Source: Streptomyces xanthii
GTDB taxonomy: Bacteria; Actinomycetota; Actinomycetes; Streptomycetales; Streptomycetaceae
Reading direction: 5' to 3'
Assembly (NCBI RefSeq): GCF_014621695.1
Contig: NZ_CP061281.1
Location: 4,836,001-4,900,000 of the forward strand
Length of the DNA: 64,000 bases
In this document: one piece after another, positions 1 to 7,006 of the stretch
Layout: every line of letters begins with the position of its first letter
Position numbering within the stretch: the first letter of the stretch is position 1
The notes under the pieces: generated by a model
What the model saw: only the letters and a program-made list of their open reading frames with translations
What the model was told of the DNA's origin: nothing
Database searches by the model: none
Made by a program: the position numbers and the translations under genes

Positions 1-563
1 TCGAACTGCGCTCGATCCTCGCCGACGCAGGCCTGCGCCACGACCTCGTCGGCGCGGACGCGTACCCCGACGTCCCGGACGTGCGCGAAACCGGCGTCAC
101 CTTCGCCGAGAACGCCCTGCTCAAGGCACACGCCCTGGCCAAGGCCACCGGTCTGCCCGCCGTCGCCGACGACTCCGGCCTCTGCGTCGACGTCCTCGGC
201 GGCGCCCCCGGCATCTTCTCCGCGCGCTGGGCCGGCCGCCACGGCGACGACCGGGCCAACCTCGACCTGCTCCTCGCCCAGCTCGGCGACATCGACGAGG
301 ACCGCCACCGCACGGCCCACTTCGCCTGCGCCGCCGCCCTCGCCCTGCCCGACGGCACGGAGCGCGTCGTCGAGGGCCAACTCCGCGGCGTCCTGCGCCA
401 CAAGCCCTCCGGCACCAACGGCTTCGGCTACGACCCGATCCTCCAGCCCGACGGCGAGACCCGCACCTGCGCCGAACTCACCCCGGCCGAGAAGAACGCG
501 ATCTCCCACCGCGGCAAGGCGTTCCGGGCGCTGGTCCCGGTGGTGAAGGAGCTGCTGGGCTGA
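1..563 (+). CDS. rdgB: RdgB/HAM1-type non-canonical purine NTP pyrophosphatase (5' truncated by window edge)
   Basis: Hydrolyses dITP, XTP and other non-canonical purine triphosphates to monophosphates, keeping deaminated bases out of DNA. The reading frame is open from base 3 and runs to TGA at 561-563, so the true start lies upstream of the window; the GTG at 81 is internal. Family signatures are visible: the TFAENALLKA segment, the ADDSGL motif and the GFGYDP(I) motif near the C-terminus, followed by a typical end near KNAISHRGKAF. About 186 codons are present against a usual 195-205, so little is missing. In Streptomyces this gene commonly follows rph (RNase PH), which would lie outside the window. 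Confident call. Confidence 0.95.
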   Translation, partial: ELRSILADAGLRHDLVGADAYPDVPDVRETGVTFAENALLKAHALAKATGLPAVADDSGLCVDVLGGAPGIFSARWAGRHGDDRANLDLLLAQLGDIDEDRHRTAHFACAAALALPDGTERVVEGQLRGVLRHKPSGTNGFGYDPILQPDGETRTCAELTPAEKNAISHRGKAFRALVPVVKELLG

Positions 564-590
564 GGCGCCGCTGAGCCCGCGTCACGTACG

Positions 591-628
591 GCGAAGGGGC
601 CGCCCGGTGGTCCGGGCGGCCCCTTCGC
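591..628. terminator. Strong intrinsic hairpin after rdgB
   Basis: A perfect 17-bp inverted repeat (591-607 with 612-628) encloses the 4-nt loop tggt. It lies between the 3' end of rdgB and the 3' end of the oppositely oriented tRNA gene, so it could terminate both transcripts. No long U tract follows, as is usual for Streptomyces. Confidence 0.85.
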
Positions 629-637
629 GGTGCCGGG

Positions 638-721
638 TGCGGTCGGAGGGACTCGAACCCTCACGGGATTTCTCCCACCGGGACCTAAACCCGGCGTGAC
701 TGCCAATTCCACCACGACCGC
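638..721 (-). tRNA. tRNA-Leu (anticodon UAG)
   Basis: On the minus strand the acceptor stem pairs 715-721 with 639-645, with discriminator A at 638. The anticodon loop reads UUUAGGU inside a CCGGG/CCCGG stem, giving anticodon UAG (reads CUA/CUG). A long variable arm typical of class II tRNA-Leu and a GGTTCGAGTCC T-arm are present. The CCA tail is not encoded (the next bases are CCC). Length is 84 nt without CCA. Confidence 0.95.
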
Positions 722-818
722 AATAAAACGGACATTCAGCCTCTCGGGTGAATGCCGCTCCGTCAGTGTACGGCCGGGGGTGGCGGCGCCGGGCGGGAGA
801 TCCGCCGGTTGCCCGGTG

Positions 819-1286
819 CTAGATCCCCAGATCCTTGATGATCTTGGCTACGTGGCCGGTGGCCTTCACGTTGTAGAGGGCTCGTTCGACCTTGCCCTCC
901 TCGTCGACGATCACCGTGGAGCGGATCACTCCGGTGACGACCTTGCCGTAGAGCTTCTTCTCGCCGTAGGCGCCGTAGGCCTCCAGGACCTTCTTGTCGG
1001 GGTCGCCGACCAGGGTGACCTTGAGGTTCTCCTTCTCGCGGAACTTGGCGAGCTTCTCCGGCTTGTCGGGCGAGACGCCGATGACGTCGTAGCCGGCGCC
1101 GGCCAGCACGTCGAGGTTGTCCGTAAAGTCGCAGGCCTGCTTGGTGCAGCCGGGGGTCAGGGCGGCCGGGTAGAAGTAGACGATCGTCTTGCGGCCCTTG
1201 TGGTCGGCGAGGGAGACCTCGTTGCCGTCGGCGTCGGGAAGGGTGAAGGCGGGGGCGGTGTCGCCGGGCTGCAGTCGCTCGCTCAT
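819..1286 (-). CDS. bcp: Thioredoxin-dependent thiol peroxidase (Bcp/PrxQ peroxiredoxin)
   Basis: Reduces hydrogen and organic peroxides using thioredoxin as electron donor; cytoplasmic. The 155-aa length matches the Bcp family. The peroxidatic site is P40-x3-T44-x2-C47 (PAALTPGC), and Cys52 five residues later is the resolving Cys of PrxQ types. The downstream GVSPDKPEKLAKFREK region is also typical. The ATG at 1286 opens directly into the conserved LQPGDTAPAF segment. It is divergent from the DUF3618 gene, with a palindrome in the shared upstream region that could regulate one or both. Confidence 0.95.
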   Translation of the reverse strand: MSERLQPGDTAPAFTLPDADGNEVSLADHKGRKTIVYFYPAALTPGCTKQACDFTDNLDVLAGAGYDVIGVSPDKPEKLAKFREKENLKVTLVGDPDKKVLEAYGAYGEKKLYGKVVTGVIRSTVIVDEEGKVERALYNVKATGHVAKIIKDLGI

Positions 1287-1372
1287 GTCGCTCGCATCTC
1301 CTCGCGGGTGGGTGACTCAGCCCGAGCGTAATGCGGGGAATGGGGGTGCCGGGGGGTGCGGGGGGCGGCGAG

Positions 1373-1391
1373 CTGACAGACTGTCTGTCAG
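1373..1391. promoter_or_regulatory. TetR-type palindromic operator candidate
   Basis: Perfect 8-bp inverted repeat ctgacaga-ctg-tctgtcag in the bcp / DUF3618 divergent intergenic region. Its size and form resemble operators of TetR-family repressors. No TetR gene is in the window, so the regulator is unknown. Confidence 0.45.
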
Positions 1392-1460
1392 TACAGTCCA
1401 GTAGCACAGTCCACCAGCACGGCAGAGTGCGGTAAACGCAGCGATCACGGAGGCAGCGCG

Positions 1461-1808
1461 GTGTCGGACACGTCCAGCAGGTCGGATACGCCGGAGACGC
1501 GGACGCCGGCGCAGATCGAGGCGGACATCAAGCGCCGCCGTGACGCCCTGGCCGAGACGCTCGACGAGATCGGGGTGCGGGTGCACCCCAAGACGATCGT
1601 CGGTGACGCGAAGGCCAAGGTCGCAGCCCAGGTCGACCACACCCTCGGGCGGGCCTACGTCAGCGCCAACCGGTTCGTCTCGGACGTCAAGGGACAGCTC
1701 GTCACCGACGAGGGTGCGCCGCGCCTGGAGCGGATCGTCCCCGTCGCGCTGCTCGCGGTCGGGGTCGTCGGGCTCCTCACGGTGCGTTCGCGGCGTCGCA
1801 AGGGCTGA
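1461..1808 (+). CDS. DUF3618 domain-containing protein
   Basis: A small protein of 115 aa with an N-terminal helical DUF3618-type region (TPAQIEADIKRRRDALAETL) and a C-terminal membrane segment (about residues 90-108, VPVALLAVGVVGLLTV) followed by a basic tail, RSRRRKG. This predicts a single-pass inner-membrane protein with its bulk in the cytoplasm. The function of the family is unknown. The GTG start at 1461 is preceded by a ggagg ribosome-binding site about 8 nt upstream. It lies 43 nt upstream of the GroES-like gene in the same orientation, so the two may be co-transcribed. Confidence 0.9.
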   Translation: MSDTSSRSDTPETRTPAQIEADIKRRRDALAETLDEIGVRVHPKTIVGDAKAKVAAQVDHTLGRAYVSANRFVSDVKGQLVTDEGAPRLERIVPVALLAVGVVGLLTVRSRRRKG

Positions 1809-1851
1809 CCCTGGGGAGTCGGCGGGCGCCGGGGCAGGTAAGTTCGTCGCC

Positions 1852-2208
1852 GTGAGCGCCAACGACAAGCACAGCACCCACCACGACGACAAGCTGCCCA
1901 TCCGGATGCTCCACGACCGGGTGCTCGTGCGGCAGGACGCCTCCGAGGGCGAGCGGCGCAGTGGTGGCGGCATCCTCATCCCCGCCACGGCGGCGGTCGG
2001 CAAGCGGCTGGCCTGGGCCGAGGTCGTCGCGGTCGGGCAGAACGTGCGGACCGTGGAGCCCGGGGACCGGGTGCTGTACGACCCCGAGGACCGGGCCGAG
2101 GTCGAGGTGCGCGGGGTGGCCTACGTACTGATGCGCGAGCGGGACCTGCACGCTGTCGCCGCGGACCGCTTCGAGGGCTCCGAGGACTCCACGGGCCTTT
2201 ACCTCTGA
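1852..2208 (+). CDS. GroES-like 10-kDa co-chaperone family protein
   Basis: A 118-aa protein of the GroES fold. Visible family features are LPIRMLHDRVLVRQD at the start of the barrel, the flexible-loop region GERRSGGGILIPATA, and the sequence AEVVAVGQNVRTVEPGDRVLYDP. The start is placed at GTG 1852, because upstream in-frame sequence overlaps the DUF3618 gene and is not GroES-like. The N-terminus has a His/Asp-rich lead (NDKHSTHHDDK) not found in canonical GroES. No groEL lies beside it, so this is probably a second, stand-alone GroES homologue rather than the main GroES. A strong terminator follows at once. Confidence 0.88.
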   Translation: MSANDKHSTHHDDKLPIRMLHDRVLVRQDASEGERRSGGGILIPATAAVGKRLAWAEVVAVGQNVRTVEPGDRVLYDPEDRAEVEVRGVAYVLMRERDLHAVAADRFEGSEDSTGLYL

Positions 2209-2217
2209 CACTGCGGG

Positions 2218-2250
2218 AGGGGCTGGTGACCGTTGTCACCAGCCCCTTTT
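2218..2250 (+). terminator. Rho-independent terminator after groES-like gene
   Basis: A perfect 13-bp inverted repeat (2218-2230 with 2235-2247), loop cgtt, followed by a T-run (2247-2250). It separates the GroES-like transcript from the riboswitch-controlled gdx unit. Confidence 0.9.
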
Positions 2251-2263
2251 GCGTGCCCTTTGC

Positions 2264-2269
2264 TATCTT
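2264..2269 (+). promoter_or_regulatory. Candidate extended -10 element for gdx
   Basis: tatctt preceded by TGC (an extended -10-like form) lies about 9 nt upstream of the riboswitch 5' end, so initiation near 2275 would start the transcript just before the aptamer. No convincing -35 was seen. Confidence 0.4.
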
Positions 2270-2277
2270 GGAGGGAG

Positions 2278-2318
2278 CCCGACGAGACGCGCCGTACCGG
2301 GACCCGCAAAGACGACGC
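2278..2318 (+). ncRNA. Guanidine-III riboswitch (ykkC-III / mini-ykkC-like class)
   Basis: The stretch matches the guanidine-III pseudoknot layout. CCCG (2278-2281) can pair with CGGG (2298-2301). A conserved ACGAG follows the first strand, GCGCCGU lies in the middle, and an AAGACG-CGC element at the 3' end can pair back with it, with one C-A mismatch. It closely resembles the Thermobifida fusca aptamer as I recall it. It lies about 35 nt upstream of a Gdx-type SMR exporter, the classic partner. Binding of guanidinium is expected to turn translation on by exposing the ggagg site before ATG 2354. Confidence 0.85.
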
Positions 2319-2353
2319 ACCCCTGTTGAGAACCACTGACGGAGGTGCCAGTC

Positions 2354-2674
2354 ATGGCCTGGGTTCTGATCGTGATCGCCGGACTTCTCGAGGTCGCCTG
2401 GTCGATCGGCATGAAATTCACCGAGGGCTTCACCCGCCTGTGGCCGAGCGTTTTCACCGGCGCCGGCATCGTCGCCAGCATGCTCCTGCTCTCCTACGCG
2501 GCGAAGTCGCTGCCCATCGGGACGGCGTACGGGGTGTGGGTCGGGATCGGGGCGGCGGGGGCCGCGATTGTCGGCATGCTGGCCCTTGGTGAACCGGCGA
2601 CGGTTTCCCGGGTCTTCTTCATCGTGCTGCTGCTGGTGGCGATCATCGGGCTGAAGGCCACGTCGGGGCACTGA
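2354..2674 (+). CDS. gdx: Guanidinium exporter of the SMR family (Gdx/SugE type)
   Basis: A 106-aa protein with four transmembrane helices. It exports guanidinium in exchange for protons and works as an antiparallel dimer. The essential membrane Glu is E13 (GLLEVAWSIGMKF). The Gdx-type features GTAYGVWVGIGAAGA and LGEPATVSRVFFI are present. ATG 2354 is chosen because ggagg at 2341-2345 is 8 nt upstream; an earlier GTG at 2345 would overlap that site. The upstream guanidine-III riboswitch strongly supports the guanidinium-export subtype rather than a quaternary-ammonium (EmrE-like) transporter. Confidence 0.93.
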   Translation: MAWVLIVIAGLLEVAWSIGMKFTEGFTRLWPSVFTGAGIVASMLLLSYAAKSLPIGTAYGVWVGIGAAGAAIVGMLALGEPATVSRVFFIVLLLVAIIGLKATSGH

Positions 2675-2760
2675 CCTTGCGCTCCGCGCGGGGCGGGGTT
2701 TTCGGGGCGGCTTCGCCGATCCGGGTGGGCGCCGTAGCTTCGTCGGATCGTTGCCGGGGT

Positions 2761-2918
2761 GTCGGCCGGTGGGGCTTCTCGCGCAGTTCCCCGCGCCCCT
2801 GAAGGGGCACACTTCGTGCGCCCCCAGGGGCGTGTTGCTCGCGCCCCGCGACGGAGTCGCTGATCGGGTACAGCCCCGCGCCCCTGAAGGGGCACACTTC
2901 GTGCGCTTCCAGGGGCTC
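2761..2918. repeat. Dispersed structured intergenic repeat, locus 1 (two units)
   Basis: Two near-identical units (cores about 2791-2830 and 2877-2915) joined by a short linker. In each, gcccct at the left pairs with aggggc at the right, around an inner hairpin gcacacttcgtgc. The same double-unit arrangement recurs at about 52571-52728, and a single unit in the opposite orientation is at about 55558-55620. It abuts the 3' end of the PBP gene, so it may serve as its terminator. Confidence 0.85.
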
Positions 2919-5208
2919 AGTGATGGGCCGACTGGGGGGAGCGGCGGGGGGAGGTGGGGGTCAGGTTGTTGAGGACGCCTTCCTCCGCGCCGCCTGTGGT
3001 GCCGCCGGGGCGGCCGGCCGGCCGGTCGGGACCGGGGGCTGTGGTCGTGGGGGAGTCGGTGGCGGGGGACGTCGGGCCGGTGGGGGTCGGGGAGTGGGAG
3101 GGGGTGGGCTTGCCGGATGTCGAGGGGCTGGTGCTGCCCGAGGGCTCGCGGGTTTCGGGGGCCGGGGGCGGCGGCGGTTCCTCGGCGCCCTCCTCCAGTT
3201 CGAGGTCGAAGTCGTGGGCCGGGGTGCCGGCCAGCGCCTTGCGGGTGTACTGGGCCCAGATCTGGGCCGGGAACCCGCCGCCGTTGATGCGGGGCAGCCC
3301 CGCCGCCCCGTACAGCGGGGTGTGCGCGGCGGTGTCCGGGTCCTGGCCCATGACGGCGACGACGGTGGCGAGGTCCGGGGTGTAGCCGGCGAACCAGGCC
3401 GCCGTGTCCTCCTCCGCGGTGCCGGTCTTGCCGGCGGCGGGGCGGCCCGCGGCCTGCGCGGCGATTCCGGTGCCGTCCTCGACGACGGACTGGAGGATCG
3501 CGGTCGTCGTGTCGGCGGACTCACGGCTGACGGCCCGGCTGGTCTCCTGCTCGGGCAGGCCGATCTTCTGCCCGTCCTTGCTGAGTCCGCCGAGCAGCGT
3601 GTACGTGCCGTGCCGGCCGTGGTTGGCGAGGGTCGCGTAGGCCTCGGTCATGTCGAGGACGCTGGCGGTGGCGGGGCCGAGCGCGATGGAGGGGGAGGCG
3701 GTCAGGTCGGGGGTGGAGGCGGGGAGGCCGAGGTCGATCGCGGTCTGTTTGACCTTGTCGGAGCCGACGTCGACGGCCATCTGCGCGTAGACCGCGTTGA
3801 CGGACTTGTCGGTGGCCTCGCGGACGGTGAGGGGGCCGTAGGAGATCTCGTCCTCGTTCTCGGGGGCGTAGTAGCCGCCGTCCCAGCCCTGGACGGGGCG
3901 GGCGTTGGTGCCGTCGTAGACGGTGTTCGGGGTGATGACGCGGCCGTCCTCGGTCGTCGAGCCGTGTTCGACGGCGCTGGTGAAGACGAAGGGCTTGAAG
4001 GTGGAGCCGACCTGGTAGTCGCGGCGGGTGGCGTTGTTGACGTACTGCTGCGTGTAGTCGATGCCGCCGTACATGGCGAGGACCTTGCCGGTGCGCGGGT
4101 CGATGGAGGCGCCGCCCGCGCGGACGTTGCGGTCGGCGGCGCGGCCCTTCTTGTCGATCTTCGACATGAGCTGCTTCTCGACGGCGGCGACGAACGCGTC
4201 CTGCTTCTTGCGCTGGAGGGTGGTGGTGATGCGGAAGCCGCCGGTGGCGAGGGTGTCCTCGTCGAGGATCTTGTGCTCGACGATGTAGTCGCGGACGGCG
4301 TCGCGGATGTAGCCGCGCTGTCCGGACAGTCCGGCCTGGCTGTTGTGGGCCTCGTCGGGCATGGGGAAGGTGGTGCGGGCGCGGGTGGCGGGATCGAGCC
4401 ACTTCTCCTTGACCATGCCGTCGAGGACGTAGTTCCAGCGGGCGACGGCCTTGCCCTTGTTCTCGGGGTGGGCGACGACGTCGTAGGCGCTGGGGGCGTT
4501 CAACAGGGCGGCCAGGTAGGCACCCTGAGCGGTGGTCAGGTGCTGGACGTCCACGCCGTAGTAGGCCTGGGCGGCGGCCTGGATGCCGTACGCGTTGCGG
4601 CCGAAGTAGCTGGTGTTGAGGTAGCCCTCGAGGATCTCGTCCTTGCTGGCCTCCCGGTCCAGCTTGATGGAGATGAAGAACTCCTTCACCTTGCGCGAGA
4701 TCGTCTGTTCCTGGCCGAGGTAGTAGTTCTTGACGTACTGCTGGGTGATCGTCGAACCGGACTGCTTGCCCTTGCCGGTGACGGTGTTCCAGGCGGCGCG
4801 GAGCATCGCCTTGGGGTCGATGGCGGACTCGGAGTAGAAGTCGCGGTCCTCGGCGGCGAGCACGGTGTGCTGGACGGTCTCGGGGACCTGGGCGAGCGGG
4901 ACGTTCTCCCGGTTGACCTCGCCGTCGCGGGCGATGGGCGTGCCGTCGGCGTACAGGTAGACGTTGGACTGGGCGGTGGCGGCGGAGTTGGCGGCGGGGA
5001 TGTCGACGAGGGCGTAGCCGAGGGCGAACAGGCCGGCGCACAGCAGGAGGACGCCGAGGAGGGTGCCGAGCAGCATGCGCCAGGTCGGCACGAGGCGCCG
5101 CCAGCCGGTGCGCCGGGGCCTCTTGGGCTTCCTGCCCTTCTTCCCCTCCTTGCCCTGGGCGCCCTGCTGGACCGGTTCGGGCGTCTGGGGCCGCTCGTCG
5201 CTGCTCAT
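2917..5208 (-). CDS. Class A penicillin-binding protein (bifunctional transglycosylase/transpeptidase)
   Basis: Polymerises and cross-links peptidoglycan. The 763-aa protein has a short, basic cytoplasmic N-terminus and one membrane anchor (LLGTLLGVLLLCAGLFALGY). A GT51 transglycosylase domain (about 95-270) contains EDRDFYSESAIDP and GSTITQQYVKN. The transpeptidase domain has SxxK in GSTFKPF (about 401), SxN in KSVNAVY and KTG in GKTGTAEED (about 592). The C-terminal ~95 residues are a Pro/Ser/Thr-rich tail. The ATG at 5208 has an aggag site about 9 nt upstream; in-frame codons further upstream look non-coding. Its 3' end meets the structured repeat. Confidence 0.95.
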   Translation of the reverse strand: MSSDERPQTPEPVQQGAQGKEGKKGRKPKRPRRTGWRRLVPTWRMLLGTLLGVLLLCAGLFALGYALVDIPAANSAATAQSNVYLYADGTPIARDGEVNRENVPLAQVPETVQHTVLAAEDRDFYSESAIDPKAMLRAAWNTVTGKGKQSGSTITQQYVKNYYLGQEQTISRKVKEFFISIKLDREASKDEILEGYLNTSYFGRNAYGIQAAAQAYYGVDVQHLTTAQGAYLAALLNAPSAYDVVAHPENKGKAVARWNYVLDGMVKEKWLDPATRARTTFPMPDEAHNSQAGLSGQRGYIRDAVRDYIVEHKILDEDTLATGGFRITTTLQRKKQDAFVAAVEKQLMSKIDKKGRAADRNVRAGGASIDPRTGKVLAMYGGIDYTQQYVNNATRRDYQVGSTFKPFVFTSAVEHGSTTEDGRVITPNTVYDGTNARPVQGWDGGYYAPENEDEISYGPLTVREATDKSVNAVYAQMAVDVGSDKVKQTAIDLGLPASTPDLTASPSIALGPATASVLDMTEAYATLANHGRHGTYTLLGGLSKDGQKIGLPEQETSRAVSRESADTTTAILQSVVEDGTGIAAQAAGRPAAGKTGTAEEDTAAWFAGYTPDLATVVAVMGQDPDTAAHTPLYGAAGLPRINGGGFPAQIWAQYTRKALAGTPAHDFDLELEEGAEEPPPPPAPETREPSGSTSPSTSGKPTPSHSPTPTGPTSPATDSPTTTAPGPDRPAGRPGGTTGGAEEGVLNNLTPTSPRRSPQSAHH

Positions 5209-5233
5209 GTCCTGTGGAACTCCTGGTTCGCGT

Positions 5234-5248
5234 CGTACGTCACGTACG
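5234..5248. promoter_or_regulatory. Small palindrome upstream of PBP gene
   Basis: cgtacg-tca-cgtacg, a perfect 6-bp inverted repeat 26 nt upstream of the PBP start codon, in the region shared with the divergent ABC genes. It is a possible operator; no regulator is suggested by context. Confidence 0.25.
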
Positions 5249-5373
5249 CCTCGTATGACACATAAGCCTCCTACATCACCCTGCAAATGCGGGCATCGTG
5301 CCGAAAAAGGGGTGGAAGGCGTCGCGCGCGGCGATTAGGCTCCTGCGCTTCGGCCGGAATCCGGGGAGGCGCG

Positions 5374-6177
5374 GTGGGAGCAGTGCGGCTGTACGGAGTC
5401 GTGGCCGCCGGTGCCTTCCGGCGCTACGCGACCTACCGGCGGGCCACCTTCGCGGGGATCTTCACCAACACGGTGTTCGGCCTGATCATCGCGTGCACGT
5501 ACGTGGCGCTGTGGGACGAGCGGCCGCGGCTGGGCGGCTACGACCAGGCGCAGGCGCTCACCTTCGTCTGGGTCGGGCAGGCGCTGTACGCGGTGATGAT
5601 GCTCGGCATCCCGAGCGGTTTCGAGGCGGAGCTCGCCGACCGGATCCGCAGCGGGGACGTGGCCGTCGACCTGTACCGGCCCGTGGACATGCAGGGGTGG
5701 TGGCTGGCGCAGGACTTCGGGCGGTCGGTGTTCCAGCTGCTGGGGCGCGGGGTGGTGCCGATGGCCGTCGGGGCGCTGGTCTTCGAGCTCGCGCTGCCCA
5801 CGAGCCCCGCGCGCTGGCTCGCGTTCCTGATCTCGGTGCTGCTCGGTCTCCTCGTCAGTTTCGCGCTGCGCTATCTCGTGGCGCTGTCCGCGTTCTGGCT
5901 CCTGGAGGCGGGTGGTGTCGCGCAGATGTACGGGATCAGCGCGACGTTCTTCTGCGGGATGCTGCTGCCGCTGAACGTGTTCCCGGGCACGTTCGGCGAC
6001 GTGGCGCGGGTGCTGCCGTTCTCGGCGCTGCTCCAGGTGCCGGCGGACGTGCTGATGGGGACGGGGTCCGTGGCCGGCGGCTGGTTGTTCCAGGCGGCGT
6101 GGGCGGCCGCACTGCTCGGCGTGGGGCGGCTGGTGCAGGGTGTGGCGACGCGACGGGTGGTGGTGCAGGGTGGCTGA
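5374..6177 (+). CDS. ABC-2 type transporter permease, subunit 1
   Basis: A polytopic membrane protein (267 aa, about six hydrophobic segments) of the ABC-2 permease class that pairs with a second permease and an ATPase. It begins near GAVRLYGVVAAGAFRRYATYRRATFAG and carries FTNTVFGLIIACTYVALW as its first membrane helix, as in ABC2_membrane_6-like proteins. The GTG at 5374 follows ggggagg by 4 nt; GTG 5383 is an alternative start. Its stop overlaps the next gene by 8 bp, so the subunits are translationally coupled. Substrate is not identifiable; export of a lipid, drug or peptide is usual for the class. Confidence 0.88.
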   Translation: MGAVRLYGVVAAGAFRRYATYRRATFAGIFTNTVFGLIIACTYVALWDERPRLGGYDQAQALTFVWVGQALYAVMMLGIPSGFEAELADRIRSGDVAVDLYRPVDMQGWWLAQDFGRSVFQLLGRGVVPMAVGALVFELALPTSPARWLAFLISVLLGLLVSFALRYLVALSAFWLLEAGGVAQMYGISATFFCGMLLPLNVFPGTFGDVARVLPFSALLQVPADVLMGTGSVAGGWLFQAAWAAALLGVGRLVQGVATRRVVVQGG

Positions 6178-6997
6178 CCGTACGCGTACGGCCGCCGCGG
6201 AAGGCGTACGGGCCTTCCGGATGGTCAGCGCGATGTGGATCCGCTCCACCCTGGCCTACCGGGCGTCGTTCGTGATGACGCTGCTGGGCAACTGCGCCTT
6301 GACCGCCCTGGACTTCGTCGGAATCCTGCTGATGTTCTCGCAGGTGGACCGGCTCGGCGGCTACGGGCTCGCCGAGATCGCCTTCCTGTACGGCACGGCC
6401 GGGACCGCCTTCGGGCTCGCCGACCTGTTCGCGGGCTCCCTGGGCCGGCTCGGCACCCGGGTGCGGGACGGGACGCTCGACGCGTTCCTCGTACGGCCCG
6501 CGCCCGTGCTGGCGCAGGTCGCCGCCGACCGGTTCGCGCTGCGCCGGGTCGGCCGGCTCGCCCAGGGGCTGATCGTGCTCGGCTGGTCCGTGACGGCGCT
6601 CGACGTGGCGTGGACGCCGGTGAAGGTGCTGCTCGTGCCGGTGCTGCTGGTCAGCGGGGCCGGGATCTTCGTCGCCGTGTTCATGGCCGGGGCCGCGTTC
6701 CAGATCGTGGCGCAGGACGCGGCCGAGGTGCAGAACGCGGCGACGTTCGGCGGCAACACGATGCTCCAGTACCCGCCGACCGTCTTCGGCGACGGCCTGC
6801 TGCTCGGGGTCACCTTCGTCCTGCCGCTGGCCTTCGTGAACTGGCTGCCCGCGCTCTACATCCTGGGCCGCCCCTATCCGCTGGACCTGCCGCGCGCCGT
6901 CGCGTTCGCGCCGCCGCTCGTGGCCGCCTGCTGCCTCGCGGCGGCGGGACTCGCGTGGCGGGCCGCGCTGCGCGCCTACCGAAGCACGGGGAGTTGA
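6170..6997 (+). CDS. ABC-2 type transporter permease, subunit 2
   Basis: The second membrane subunit (275 aa) of the same exporter, overlapping the first by 8 bp at GTG 6170. It has about six hydrophobic segments, for example SFVMTLLGNCALTALDFVG near residue 35 and LLVPVLLVSGAGIFVAVFMA mid-protein. The region GYGLAEIAFLYGTAGTAFG is typical of this permease group. The upstream in-frame GTG at 6140 lies inside subunit 1 and is not needed. The next gene, the ATPase, begins 10 nt after the stop. The two permeases are distinct rather than duplicates, implying a heterodimeric channel. Confidence 0.88.
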   Translation: MADRTRTAAAEGVRAFRMVSAMWIRSTLAYRASFVMTLLGNCALTALDFVGILLMFSQVDRLGGYGLAEIAFLYGTAGTAFGLADLFAGSLGRLGTRVRDGTLDAFLVRPAPVLAQVAADRFALRRVGRLAQGLIVLGWSVTALDVAWTPVKVLLVPVLLVSGAGIFVAVFMAGAAFQIVAQDAAEVQNAATFGGNTMLQYPPTVFGDGLLLGVTFVLPLAFVNWLPALYILGRPYPLDLPRAVAFAPPLVAACCLAAAGLAWRAALRAYRSTGS

Positions 6998-7006
6998 GGC
7001 TGCGCG

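Noticed and set aside
630..1331. Plus-strand frame over tRNA-Leu and bcp
   Set aside because: It runs through the tRNA gene and antisense to bcp; its composition is Val/Gly/Leu-rich shadow.
5240..5263. Eight-codon minus-strand mini-ORF upstream of the PBP gene, with ggagg before it
   Set aside because: The spacing is only 3 nt and there is no attenuator-like structure, so chance is more likely than a leader peptide.
2920..5265. Very long open frame (781 codons) on the plus strand
   Set aside because: It is antisense to the penicillin-binding protein gene. Its translation is Gly/Val/Ala-rich without domains, an artefact of G/C third positions.
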